Of a stretch of DNA of 27,912 bases, positions 14,425 to 22,254 are shown in pieces. Every line of letters begins with the position of its first letter. Position 1 is the stretch's first letter. A program made the position numbers and the translations under genes. The stretch is from JBDKTK01 sp039680225 (lineage in GTDB: Bacteria > Desulfobacterota > Syntrophia > Syntrophales > UBA4778): assembly GCA_039680225.1 (NCBI GenBank), contig JBDKTK010000127.1, positions 1-27,912 of the forward strand, written 5' to 3'. The notes under the pieces are model-generated. The model had not been told where the DNA came from and made no database searches. It saw only the letters and a program-made list of their open reading frames with translations.

Positions 14425-16200
14425 TGCGCTCAGGTGTTTTTTGAGAAGTTTTGCATAATGGGATTTGAGGATGCCGAACATCCGGCCGTCGGTTGTGCCG
14501 GTGAGCGACTGTTCCGCAAGCGCGCTGTAGCCCAGCCGGTAGGCGAGATAGCAGATTGAATAGAGCGGAAGTTTTTCAGCCGCGCTGCGGTCAAGCGAAA
14601 GCTCCGCATACCTGTCCAGCAAAAAATCAATCTGTGCCCGGTCCATGCCGAACTCGACCGCCGCGCCGGCAATGTCCCACGCGATGTCCTGGCGCTTGGG
14701 AAAGAACTGGTCGGCGTGATGGTCCAGGGCGTCCGCCTTGAGATAGCGGCCTTCTGAAAGTATCCATTCATGCGGAAGCATGCGCCCGTCGATTTCGGCC
14801 GCTTCGCCCTCCAGCAGGCCCTTCATTTTTGCAAGGCGCCCGGTTTTCCGCGCCCATGCCTTTCCGAGCCCCTCGCCGGCATTTATCTCCACCATCTGCA
14901 GCATCGCTGCGGCGCTCAGGTCGGGTTCGGCGGGATATCTCGTTTTCAAAAAGGCCAGGTACTGCGCCATGCGCTCGATCAGCGCGGCCGAGAGGTCCGC
15001 GGCGGCAAGCGGGCGGCCCCCGGCGAAGCTGCTGATTATGAACCCGTTGGCGATGCCGGCGGCCGGCATCGAAAAATTTGCGTCCGCGAGATTACGGGCC
15101 CGCTGAAATTTCTTTTTGCCGTACCGGCCGAGCCCGGCAAATTTGACAAGAAACCTTTGACCCGCACCGCCCCGGCTGTCCTGATGTCCGGAGCATATAT
15201 ACTTTCTCTGCTCGTGATGCGGGTGGACGGCGGGCCAGCCGTTTCCCCCGCAAATCAGCTGCCGCCAGTTTCCGGCCGAGATGTCCGCCAGGCCCGTGTA
15301 CGGCAGGCCTTCCGCAAGCCGTCCCGTATTGGTCCATGTATCTTCGAATGTGGCCGAGCATTTTTTCAACCGCCGCCAGGACTGCATCGCGGTCTCCGAG
15401 AAGAATTCCGAGCCGTCGGGCTCCCAGCAGGGGAACAGGACGATTTTATCATCCGGGATTCTCAGCCTGCGCAGATGCTCGGCGATTGACGCGAAGGATG
15501 ACCCGCTCAGCCCCGGTCCCTCGTCCACGATGACGAAAAACTCTTTTTGATTCCGCAGGAGGTATTCCTCGAGTCCGGCGGCGAGCTTCACATAGCGGTC
15601 GTAAGGGTGCCCGCGCGGCCTGACCGTCAGGGCCCGCACCGTGCAGCCGAGTTCCGCCAGCGCTGCGCCGACGATTGAGGACAGGCAGGCCCCGATGCTG
15701 CGCAGGCCTATGCAGGTCGCCGAGGCGGGCCGGTCCTCCGCAAAGAATTTCCGCGCCGCTTCGACATAAGTTTCGGGGAATATCCCGTAATGGGCGAACC
15801 CTTCCGAGAACCTCAGGCAGATGCTGCCGTGCATGCTGTCAAGGAAATCCGGCCGCGACAATGTGCGGAGCGCCGCGGCAGACCTTGCAAACAGCTCCGC
15901 CAGTTCGCCGCGCCGCGCTGCCGGTGTTTTCCCCGGTCCCGACAGCAGCATCCAGGACTTGCAGAAAATCCTGCCCAGCAGCAGGGCTGTTTCCCTGAGC
16001 ATTGCAATCTCCGGCCCGATGTCGTCCTTTTCCGGGAGGAGGACATCCGCTGCCGCCGATTCGAATTCGCCGTACTCTATTACGAGTTCGACTATGTTCG
16101 CGTGGGATGGGTCGCGCTGCGCGGCCTCGAGCAGCCGGACTATTCTGTTAACGGCGTATTGCGGGTCTTCCAGGCGCTCCTGTTTCCGGAATACGATCAA
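14419..16200 (-). CDS. Fusion of phosphoribosyltransferase-like and aminoglycoside-phosphotransferase-like domains
   Basis: A 593-residue protein with two recognisable parts. Residues about 120-300 look like a type I phosphoribosyltransferase. GLRSIGACLSSIVGAAL (165-181) precedes the PRPP loop VIVDEGPGLSGSSF (223-236), in which the usual acidic pair is D226-E227. Residues about 345-540 look like a kinase of the aminoglycoside/choline phosphotransferase group. LVKFAG (351-356) may hold the ATP lysine, and LKADALDHHADQFF and DIAWDIAG (487-512) resemble the metal-binding Asp and the DLA turn. The HGD catalytic motif is replaced by PHEW (476-479), so kinase activity is uncertain. It is cytoplasmic, with no signal. 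It starts at TTG (TTGA overlap with the methyltransferase stop), with AGGAGG about ten bases before. It presumably acts with the methyltransferase and the CobC-like phosphatase. Substrates are unknown; a base, a nucleotide or a glycan could be ribosylated. Confidence 0.8.
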   Translation of the reverse strand: MIVFRKQERLEDPQYAVNRIVRLLEAAQRDPSHANIVELVIEYGEFESAAADVLLPEKDDIGPEIAMLRETALLLGRIFCKSWMLLSGPGKTPAARRGELAELFARSAAALRTLSRPDFLDSMHGSICLRFSEGFAHYGIFPETYVEAARKFFAEDRPASATCIGLRSIGACLSSIVGAALAELGCTVRALTVRPRGHPYDRYVKLAAGLEEYLLRNQKEFFVIVDEGPGLSGSSFASIAEHLRRLRIPDDKIVLFPCWEPDGSEFFSETAMQSWRRLKKCSATFEDTWTNTGRLAEGLPYTGLADISAGNWRQLICGGNGWPAVHPHHEQRKYICSGHQDSRGGAGQRFLVKFAGLGRYGKKKFQRARNLADANFSMPAAGIANGFIISSFAGGRPLAAADLSAALIERMAQYLAFLKTRYPAEPDLSAAAMLQMVEINAGEGLGKAWARKTGRLAKMKGLLEGEAAEIDGRMLPHEWILSEGRYLKADALDHHADQFFPKRQDIAWDIAGAAVEFGMDRAQIDFLLDRYAELSLDRSAAEKLPLYSICYLAYRLGYSALAEQSLTGTTDGRMFGILKSHYAKLLKKHLSAI

Positions 16201-16988
16201 GTCGGTTTCACCTCCTGGCAGTGTTCCAGCAGCCCGGGCTTGACGGCCCGCAGAAAGACCCTGCCCACGCCGAATTTCCCGGTCATGCCCAGGTCGGTAT
16301 CGGCGCAGAAAAGCCCGGCATCGGCAAACCCGGCGCCTGCCAGGGAGCGGGCCGTTTCCCCCGGGTCATGGAACTTCTCGGAGATCCGCGCAGAACTTGT
16401 CCCGCCGCTGCCTCTGCGAAAAATTTTTACATCCGTCCAGGCCGTGCGCCGGCGCGGGTCGTAGCCGCCGCGGAGGATGCATGACTCGCCCACGTCGCTC
16501 ATCTCGTAAGAGCCGCTCCATAAGGTCTCGTAGGCCTGTTCGGTAAGCAGGTCGAACACGAAGATGCCTCCCGGCGCGAGGGCCGCGCTCACGCGGCTGA
16601 AGACCTGTTCGAGTCCGCTCGCCGTTAATATGTGGTTCATGCTTTCAAACGTGGAGAATGCGCCGCTGAACATCGGCGGCAGCAGGAAGCTGCGCGCATC
16701 GCACTGCAGGAACGCGGATTGCGGCAGCTCCCGCCGCGCATAACGGAGCATCCCGCCCGAGATGTCCAGCCCGGTGACGGCAAAGCCGCGCTTCACCGCC
16801 GCTCGCGCCATGATGCCTGTCCCGCAGCAAAGGTCGAGCACTGCCGAACCGCGGGGCAGCAGCGAGAACAGCAGGCAGTCGAGGACGGCCTGCGCTTCCC
16901 GGTAATAGGGGCTTGAGGCCCAATGCCGGTTGTAGAAGCGGGCGAATTCATCGTAAGCGGGACCATCCATATCAGGCATGCGGTTCAT
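16197..16988 (-). CDS. Class I SAM-dependent methyltransferase
   Basis: A 263-residue methyltransferase with a complete SAM fold. It starts YDEFARFYNRHW and has motif I VLDLCCGTG (50-58), the acidic GLDISGGML (73-81), and an FSTFESMNHI strand matching motif IV. The second half carries the small-molecule-methyltransferase features FVFDLLTE and YDPRRRTAWTDV. The target is unknown. Because the phosphatase gene overlaps its start by 17 bases and the PRTase-kinase overlaps its stop by 4, it probably methylates an intermediate or product of that pair. The ATG at 16988 is the longest option; ATGs at 16979 and 16970 are also possible, and none has a clear ribosome-binding site, which suggests coupling to the upstream gene. 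Confidence 0.88.
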   Translation of the reverse strand: MNRMPDMDGPAYDEFARFYNRHWASSPYYREAQAVLDCLLFSLLPRGSAVLDLCCGTGIMARAAVKRGFAVTGLDISGGMLRYARRELPQSAFLQCDARSFLLPPMFSGAFSTFESMNHILTASGLEQVFSRVSAALAPGGIFVFDLLTEQAYETLWSGSYEMSDVGESCILRGGYDPRRRTAWTDVKIFRRGSGGTSSARISEKFHDPGETARSLAGAGFADAGLFCADTDLGMTGKFGVGRVFLRAVKPGLLEHCQEVKPT

Positions 16989-17592
16989 GGCAGGGCGGCA
17001 GTTCCCCGGTGATATTCAATGCAAGCAGCACGGGCCCGCGGTTGTGGATATTCAAAATGCTGACGGATGCCGGGCTTATCTTGAACCTCATCAGGAAGTC
17101 GAGCGGTATCCCCAGGTAATGGGCCACGGCGGCCCGGAGCACGTCGCCGTGGCTGATTACGGCGATATGGCCGTCCGGGAATTCAGCGGACAGCCTGTTT
17201 ATCTCCGCGACCGCCCGCGACTGCACTTCTATCAATGACTCGCCCCCCGGCGCGCGGTTGCAGCTCCGGCAGGCATTGAAATCGTTCCATTCGGGAAAAC
17301 CGCGCAACTCTTCGAAAGAGAGTCCCGTCCACTGGCCGAATGCTATTTCGTTGAGGCCGGGGGATTCCCTGATCTCGATCCCGGTGAGCTCCGCCAGCGG
17401 GCGCGCCGTCTCGCAGGCGCGGTCCAGCGGGCTGCAGGCGATTGCCCGGAGGGGATAGCGGGCGAGTCGGGCCGCGAGGCTTGCGGCCTGGGCCCTGCCC
17501 CTCTCGTTGAGGCTGATCCCCCGCGAGCGGCCGCAGAGCGTTTTCCCGATAAGGTCGAACTCGGCATGCCGGACCAGGAAGACGGTAGTCAT
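16972..17592 (-). CDS. Histidine phosphatase (CobC/phosphoglycerate mutase-like)
   Basis: A 206-residue member of histidine phosphatase branch 1. The phosphohistidine is H9 in LVRHAEFD (RHA in place of the common RHG). R58 lies in ACSPLDRACETA, E82 in NEIAFGQWTG is the likely proton donor, and H148 in ISHGDVLRA completes the site. GESLIEVQSR is another family segment. Overall it looks most like alpha-ribazole phosphatase (CobC), which dephosphorylates a ribotide made by the phosphoribosyltransferase CobT, and like broad sugar phosphatases. The parallel with the PRTase-like gene two positions downstream is suggestive; no cobalamin gene is present. ATG overlaps the GNAT gene stop as ATGA. Confidence 0.9.
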   Translation of the reverse strand: MTTVFLVRHAEFDLIGKTLCGRSRGISLNERGRAQAASLAARLARYPLRAIACSPLDRACETARPLAELTGIEIRESPGLNEIAFGQWTGLSFEELRGFPEWNDFNACRSCNRAPGGESLIEVQSRAVAEINRLSAEFPDGHIAVISHGDVLRAAVAHYLGIPLDFLMRFKISPASVSILNIHNRGPVLLALNITGELPPCHEPHA

Positions 17593-18692
17593 TCGGCCCC
17601 TGCCTCTCTCTCGGCATTGACGCCGGCATCAATCTCTTCAGGGCGCTTCAGGACAATTCTGTAATTGGGCCTGTCGCGGACGCCCCACTGGTATTTGTAC
17701 GATTCGCTCCCCCTCAGGAAATCCACTTCGCTGATGCCGGCGCGGATTGCGTTTTCAATCGCATAGCCCAGGACTATCTTCCCGGGGCTCAGCCTTTCAA
17801 AGCGCGGGTTGAAGCCGCTCAGATAACAATAGACTTTGTTTTTTTGCTCGAACGCGTAAAGGGCGGCAATGATCTCGTTCTCAAAATAGAGGCAATTCAG
17901 GCGCAGGCACCCGGCCGCCAGGAGGCCGCGCGCCGCCTTCCGGTGGAACCCGCGGACATTCAGGTCGGAAAGCACTCCCGGGTGGCGGCGCTTTGCCCAG
18001 CGGGCGCCGTGCAGCCGGAAGAGGGCGTCGAGGCAATGGTCGAGGTCCTCATCCCGAGCCGTCTCAACCCAGGCCTTTCCGTTGTTCCTGATATTGCGCC
18101 ATGCCTTCCGGTAGCTCGTCCGCAACACGGGATGGTCGGAGGGGGAGGGCTCGGGTATCCCGGAGAGCATCAGCACCGGGCAGGTCCCGAGCTGGTCCGT
18201 GGAACAGAGCACGCCCTGCGGTTTTTCGGCCGTCATCAGGGGGGATTCCGTGCGCACCTCCTGCAGGTCGCAGATTTCCCATTTGGACTGTGACGCGGCC
18301 AGGTGCCCGAAAATAAGGGACGACGCCCGGTGCACGTCCCGCCTGTCGTATTCAGGCGAAAGCAGCACGTCCAGGTAATCGGAGACGCCGGTGCCGATGA
18401 ACATGGCCCTGCCTTTCAGGATGTAGAGGGGGGCAAGCCCCATAAGCTCTGAATCCTCTCCGGCCTCCCTTACCGCAATCGCCCAGAGCTCCCCCCGCCC
18501 GAGGTGCTCCCACCACGGGAGGAGCCATTCCGGGGACTGGAAGGGCGTTGCCCAGGGGCACCGGGACCACAGCCGGGACCACTCGGGTCGCAGCTTGTCC
18601 AGACCTTCGAAAGCGGAGATCTCTTCAACGCGGCAGGCAGGCCCGGAATTACCGGATTTGCCGGGCCTGGCCCGGGAGAGTTGCGCTGGCAT
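17589..18692 (-). CDS. FemAB/CelD-like GNAT acyltransferase
   Basis: A 367-residue protein of the Acetyltransf_6 (CelD/BcsL-like) group, related to FemAB. Typical elements are WSRCPWATPFQSPEWLLPWWEH (about 43-64), LAPLYIL, SDYLDVLLSPEY, YRKAWRNIRNNGKAW (acceptor helix), LHGARWAKRRHPGVL and VDFLRGSESYKYQWG near the end. It should transfer an acyl or aminoacyl group to a glycan or lipid intermediate in the cytoplasm. The open frame extends upstream to 18797, but ATG 18692 gives a normal N-terminus and has a GGGG-rich site seven bases upstream. This start overlaps the glycosyltransferase gene by 44 bases. It differs from the two FemAB-type sequences in the EPS operon and is not their close paralogue. 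Confidence 0.88.
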   Translation of the reverse strand: MPAQLSRARPGKSGNSGPACRVEEISAFEGLDKLRPEWSRLWSRCPWATPFQSPEWLLPWWEHLGRGELWAIAVREAGEDSELMGLAPLYILKGRAMFIGTGVSDYLDVLLSPEYDRRDVHRASSLIFGHLAASQSKWEICDLQEVRTESPLMTAEKPQGVLCSTDQLGTCPVLMLSGIPEPSPSDHPVLRTSYRKAWRNIRNNGKAWVETARDEDLDHCLDALFRLHGARWAKRRHPGVLSDLNVRGFHRKAARGLLAAGCLRLNCLYFENEIIAALYAFEQKNKVYCYLSGFNPRFERLSPGKIVLGYAIENAIRAGISEVDFLRGSESYKYQWGVRDRPNYRIVLKRPEEIDAGVNAEREAGAE

Positions 18693-19752
18693 GTTTGTAC
18701 CCCGAAGACCTTTCAATAATTTTATTGTACAATCCGAAATACCCGGAAGCCATACGGTTTGCCGAAAACCTCCCGGCCGCGGCGCGGCGGCATTCATCGG
18801 GGTCTATCCGGTCCGCATGTTTCATGGCCTCGGCCATCCCGCGCACGTCCTCAACGATGAACCCGGTCTTTCCGTGCTCGACTATTTCCGGCAGCGCCCC
18901 CGCGGGGAAGGCAATTACCGGCGTGCCGCAGGCGAGCGCTTCCATGGCGACGAGCGAGCTTGTCTCGGCCGCGAGGCTCGGGGCGAGCAGGCAGCGGGCG
19001 GCGCTCAGGAGGCGGCGCTTGCGGGCGAGCCCCAGCGGGCCGAGGAACCTGTATCTCGAGCCGTCCAGCCGGGGCGCGATCGATTCGCGGTAATAGGTTT
19101 CGTGCGCTTCATACCCGAAGACTTCGCCCCCGATGAAGAGGGGCATGCCGGCGAGGCGCGCGGCGTCGAGAGCCAGGTGGAAGCCTTTTTCCGGGCAGAC
19201 CCTGCCGAGCGAGAGCGCGAAGCAGCGCCGCGAAATGCCGGTTGAAAACCTGTTGACGTCCACGCCGTTTTCAATGACCGGGATTTCCGCGAACTCCGGC
19301 GGGCAGAGGCGCAGCTGGGAATACGAGACGCACTGGAGGTGGACGTTGGGGCGGCCGAGGTCGAATACGGCGGGGTTGTAGAACGTGATGGGCAGGTGCA
19401 GCGTCGCCAGCACCGGGACAGCGGCAGCAGGGCCATCGGGGAGGTAATTGTCGAAATCCAGGCCGTGCATGTGGACAAGGTCCACCGGGTATGCGTCCAG
19501 GCAGTAATCGACAGCCGCTTTTATCTCCCTGTATGCCCGGGACCGCGCGGAATCGTCGATCTTGCCCGGCCGGCCTGTTTCAACGAGGTTCCCGCGGACC
19601 TTTGATCCCCGGCAGGCGATGACGGTCGATACGGCCCCCGCCTCCACCAGCGCTTCATCCATGTACCTCAGGACCTGCTCGGCGCCCCCGGCGGTATCTT
19701 CCCGCACCGGCGCGAACGGGTAAGCGATGCTCAGAACTGTGATGCCTTTCAT
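18649..19752 (-). CDS. Glycosyltransferase family 4
   Basis: A 367-residue GT-B, retaining GT4-type glycosyltransferase using a nucleotide sugar. The N-terminal glycine-rich acceptor loop is TAGGAEQVLRYM (20-31), HMHGLDFDNYLP is in the N-domain, VIENGVD (159-165) and LGRVCPEKG (182-190) begin the donor-binding domain, and ETSSLVAMEALACGTPVIAF (263-282) carries the E-x7-E pair (E263, E271). The start has an excellent GGAGGT six bases upstream. A hairpin-forming sequence lies just ahead of it (19762-19798). It sits between the PIG-L deacetylase and the GNAT gene, so its product may be deacetylated and then acylated, as in the known sequence of amino-sugar thiol and lipid pathways. The actual sugar and acceptor are unknown. 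Confidence 0.93.
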   Translation of the reverse strand: MKGITVLSIAYPFAPVREDTAGGAEQVLRYMDEALVEAGAVSTVIACRGSKVRGNLVETGRPGKIDDSARSRAYREIKAAVDYCLDAYPVDLVHMHGLDFDNYLPDGPAAAVPVLATLHLPITFYNPAVFDLGRPNVHLQCVSYSQLRLCPPEFAEIPVIENGVDVNRFSTGISRRCFALSLGRVCPEKGFHLALDAARLAGMPLFIGGEVFGYEAHETYYRESIAPRLDGSRYRFLGPLGLARKRRLLSAARCLLAPSLAAETSSLVAMEALACGTPVIAFPAGALPEIVEHGKTGFIVEDVRGMAEAMKHADRIDPDECRRAAAGRFSANRMASGYFGLYNKIIERSSGYKHASATLPGQARQIR

Positions 19753-19761
19753 TGTGCACCT

Positions 19762-19798
19762 CCGGAATTCCGGCGCCTGATAATCAAGGTTGCGCCGG
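19762..19798 (-). promoter_or_regulatory. Inverted repeats ahead of the GT4 ribosome-binding site
   Basis: Between the PIG-L and GT4 genes there is a 7-bp perfect inverted repeat (CCGGCGC at 19770-19776, GCGCCGG at 19792-19798, 15-base loop). There is also a 12-bp palindrome CCGGAATTCCGG (19762-19773) that runs into GGAGGT. In the mRNA the two structures compete and could partly cover the ribosome-binding site. No T-tract follows, so it is not a terminator. This may be chance in GC-rich DNA. Confidence 0.3.
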
Positions 19799-19803
19799 CG
19801 CTC

Positions 19804-20640
19804 TCAAATTTGCAGAATCCTGATCGCAGCCTGCGTCAGCCTGAGCCACTTGTTGACGGTCATCCCCCAGTTGCAGCATTCGTATAAAGGCTTCCCCGGG
19901 TGGGGCGGCCGGGTGAAATCGTAGCGGGGGGCGACCCGGAAAATCTCGATGTCCAGCGGGACGGCCTGGAGGATCTTCTTCTGGGTCTTGAAGCAGTCGA
20001 TCATCGCCGCTTTCATCTCCCGCTCGGGGCGGGTCAGCCTGGCAGTGACGACCTCCCGGCCGTAGCCGGGGAGGAATTCATAAAACGCCATTCGCGTCCT
20101 GCCCTGTCCGTTGTCCCGGGCGTGATATGAACTCATCTCGCAGACGGCCGGCGCCGCGAAGTTCGCCGGGGCGCCGCCGCGGCGCAGCAGCTCGACCGCG
20201 TAAAACGTGCAGAACGAGGCGGCGTCGTGGTCGGGGTGTCCTCCCTCGTAAGGGTGAGTCAGGACGATGCCCGGACATACTTCCAGGATCATGTCCCTGA
20301 GCATCAGCGTTATGTCTGCCATGCTCAGGGCGGCCTCCTTGTCGACAATGCCCAATTGGCGGCAGCGCTCCGGCCCGAGTCCCGCCAGTTTGAGGGCCGC
20401 GCGGGCTTCGGCGCGGCGCGCCTGGGCGTAGGCCTCCCGGGTGGAAAATCCCGCCGCTCCGGCGTCGACCATATCGCGCGGCGCGCCGTCCGTGACGTGC
20501 AGGACCCTGACCCTGCCGCTTGTCTTCTTCAGGGTCGCCCCGCAGCCGATCGTCTCGTCGTCGGGATGGGCCGCAACCACCAGGATCTCGCGCCCCTCCT
20601 CAGTTCCGGAGATGATCTCCCTCAAGGTTTCAGCCTGCAT
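19804..20640 (-). CDS. PIG-L (LmbE-like) N-deacetylase
   Basis: A 278-residue zinc-dependent deacetylase-family protein. The metal site is visible as AAHPDDET (23-30) and, later, THPYEGGHPDHDAA, which supplies the third ligand and nearby aspartate. Related enzymes deacetylate GlcNAc-linked compounds (GlcNAc-PI, GlcNAc-inositol, GlcNAc-malate) or antibiotics. Neighbours here are a GT4 glycosyltransferase downstream and a TIM-barrel glycosidase upstream, which overlaps it by 11 bases. A role in trimming an N-acetyl group of a glycoconjugate is the natural inference. The ATG has GAGGAG close upstream, and the protein starts well before the AHPDDE motif, as usual. Three segments near the C-terminus (YDFTRPPHPGKPLY) also fit the family. 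Confidence 0.92.
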   Translation of the reverse strand: MQAETLREIISGTEEGREILVVAAHPDDETIGCGATLKKTSGRVRVLHVTDGAPRDMVDAGAAGFSTREAYAQARRAEARAALKLAGLGPERCRQLGIVDKEAALSMADITLMLRDMILEVCPGIVLTHPYEGGHPDHDAASFCTFYAVELLRRGGAPANFAAPAVCEMSSYHARDNGQGRTRMAFYEFLPGYGREVVTARLTRPEREMKAAMIDCFKTQKKILQAVPLDIEIFRVAPRYDFTRPPHPGKPLYECCNWGMTVNKWLRLTQAAIRILQI

Positions 20641-21517
20641 ATCTCCTCACCATCCTTGCGCAGAAATCGGCATAGGCCCGCGGCTCGCGCGGCGGGCTCG
20701 TGTGGTGGTGGCTGATGCCCAGCTCCGCCGGGGTGAAGCAGAACGTGAGCGTCACGTCAAAGCGTTCGAGCGATTTCATCTGCCGGTCAAACCACTTTTC
20801 GGCGCCGGGGCGGTAACTGTCCGCCCAGCTTATCCCCGTGCGCAGGTGTCTGACCCCGAGCTTTTTCAGCCAGGTCACGGCTTCATCCAGGCGGGGATCG
20901 GCGAAGTGGAACCACTGGCAGATCCCGAAAGCGGGGGTGAATTCGGCATAGACGGGCAGGCCGATCTTGGGTGTGCCGTCCTCCCGCAGGATGCCCATGT
21001 AAAAGTGCCGGTAATATGAAGAACCCTCGCTTTCGCGGTGCCTGGTCTCCGCGGGCCAGGCGCGGGGCAGGTCGTAGAGGCTGTACCAGTGGATGCGGGC
21101 GGTCCGGTTGATCAGGAGCTCCGCCGTCCGGCGGATCCCGAACTGCTGGATCTCCTCGGCCCCGAACGTCGATACACCGACTTCCGAGACCCAAACCGGC
21201 AGGGGGCTGACCCGCTCTATCTCGGCAAGCTTGTCCGGCCACTCGTGAATGGTCCAGTGGTTCCAGTCCAGGGGGAACCCATGGACGGCGAGGACGTCCA
21301 CGTGCTCCAGGACGCCCTTTGATTTCATGTTCATGATGAAATTGGGATCGATGGGAGAGATCCCTCCCAGGACCCTGAGCAATGCGGGATTCTCCGCTTT
21401 TACGGCCATGCCTGCCTCTTTGACCATTTCCGCGTATATTTTCCAGTCGGGGTCGATATTGAAATCCCAGTGGGAGAGGTTATTGGGCTCATTCCATAAC
21501 ATGACTGCTTCGATCAT
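20630..21517 (-). CDS. Clan GH-A-like TIM-barrel glycosidase, apparently circularly permuted
   Basis: A 295-residue protein with the two catalytic motifs of clan GH-A (GH39/GH5-like). The acid/base glutamate E10 is in MLWNEPN (6-12) and the nucleophile E112 in VWVSEVG (108-114). In normal members the NEP motif follows about 150 residues of strands beta1-beta3. Here the protein begins almost at the NEP motif. Segments resembling the missing beta1-beta3 (GICQWFHFADPRLDEAV, VRHLRTGISWADS, DVTLTFCFTPAELG then FCARMVRRYA, from about 198-294) lie at the C-terminus. That order is a circular permutation of an otherwise full-size barrel. ATG overlaps the methyltransferase stop as ATGA. There is no signal peptide, so it may be a cytoplasmic processing enzyme. 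The activity is unknown and may be non-hydrolytic. Confidence 0.85.
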   Translation of the reverse strand: MIEAVMLWNEPNNLSHWDFNIDPDWKIYAEMVKEAGMAVKAENPALLRVLGGISPIDPNFIMNMKSKGVLEHVDVLAVHGFPLDWNHWTIHEWPDKLAEIERVSPLPVWVSEVGVSTFGAEEIQQFGIRRTAELLINRTARIHWYSLYDLPRAWPAETRHRESEGSSYYRHFYMGILREDGTPKIGLPVYAEFTPAFGICQWFHFADPRLDEAVTWLKKLGVRHLRTGISWADSYRPGAEKWFDRQMKSLERFDVTLTFCFTPAELGISHHHTSPPREPRAYADFCARMVRRYAG

Positions 21518-22254
21518 TTCCTGATCTCCGGCATCCGGCGGCAGATATACACTTCCTGTTCGGGGTGCTCGAGGATTTCAAAACCCGCGCACCTGAGCAG
21601 GCCCTCGGCGCAGGCCCGGTTGGGGATCCACCAGTTGGTCGGGTCGCCCGCAAAATTCTTCTCGATAAAAAACATCCGGGGGAAATCCGGGCCATCAAAG
21701 ACCTGCTTTTCCCAGAAGGGGTAATCGTCCTGCATTTCCTCCGCTTTCATGCTGCCGCGCAGCATCGATTGAAAGACGAGAAGGTCGCGCGTCACATGCT
21801 CGTATAAAAGGTCGAGGGCGAGCAGCGGGTGGCGCAGGTGGTACAGGACGCCGAGGAACAGCACGATGTCGAATTTCTCGCGGAGCCGGGCCACATCGTA
21901 AACCGACATATGCATAAACTCGATATCGGCCCCGCAGACCTCCGCGGCAAAGCGCGCCTGGGCAAGGTAGTCCTCGTCGCAGTCGATCCCCAGCACCCGG
22001 TCCGCGCCCCGTTTCTTCATCTCGATGGAATAGAAACCCGCGTTGCAGCCGATGTCCAGGACCGACCTGCCGCTCAGGTCAACGGGTATCGAGCGGGAGA
22101 AGCGCCGCCATTTGACCATCGGGTAATCGCCGAGGAAATGGTCGGGGGCGGTCTGGACCCCGTGCAGGTCCATGTTCTGGAACCACTCCCCCAGTTCCCG
22201 GACGCGCGCCCTGATCATTTCCTGGAGGTTGCTGCCTGCCCCGGCCCTTGTCAT
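21514..22254 (-). CDS. CmoB-like SAM-dependent methyltransferase
   Basis: A 246-residue class I methyltransferase. Motif I is VLDIGCNAGFYS (65-76), followed by GIDCDEDYLAQA (89-100) and FDIVLFLGVLYHLRHPLLAL, which strongly resembles CmoB/DUF1698 proteins. It is shorter than CmoB (about 320 residues) and lies in a glycan cluster, so a tRNA role is unlikely. O- or N-methylation of a sugar or glycolipid is a better guess. The N-terminal helix-rich segment (about 1-60, WFQNMDLHGVQT) matches this CmoB-like subgroup. Junctions with both neighbours are ATGA overlaps, so it is part of one translated unit with the nucleotidylyltransferase and glycosidase. Confidence 0.87.
   Translation of the reverse strand: MTRAGAGSNLQEMIRARVRELGEWFQNMDLHGVQTAPDHFLGDYPMVKWRRFSRSIPVDLSGRSVLDIGCNAGFYSIEMKKRGADRVLGIDCDEDYLAQARFAAEVCGADIEFMHMSVYDVARLREKFDIVLFLGVLYHLRHPLLALDLLYEHVTRDLLVFQSMLRGSMKAEEMQDDYPFWEKQVFDGPDFPRMFFIEKNFAGDPTNWWIPNRACAEGLLRCAGFEILEHPEQEVYICRRMPEIRK

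Noticed and set aside
16972..17592. Cobalamin biosynthesis (cobC) gene
   Set aside because: The phosphatase resembles CobC, but no other cobalamin gene is present; family resemblance alone does not support the role, so no symbol is given.
18649..20640. Bacillithiol or mycothiol synthesis genes (GT4 plus PIG-L)
   Set aside because: No BshC/MshC-like cysteine ligase is present, the glycosyltransferase lacks obvious BshA/MshA features, and the context is a large multi-glycosyltransferase operon.
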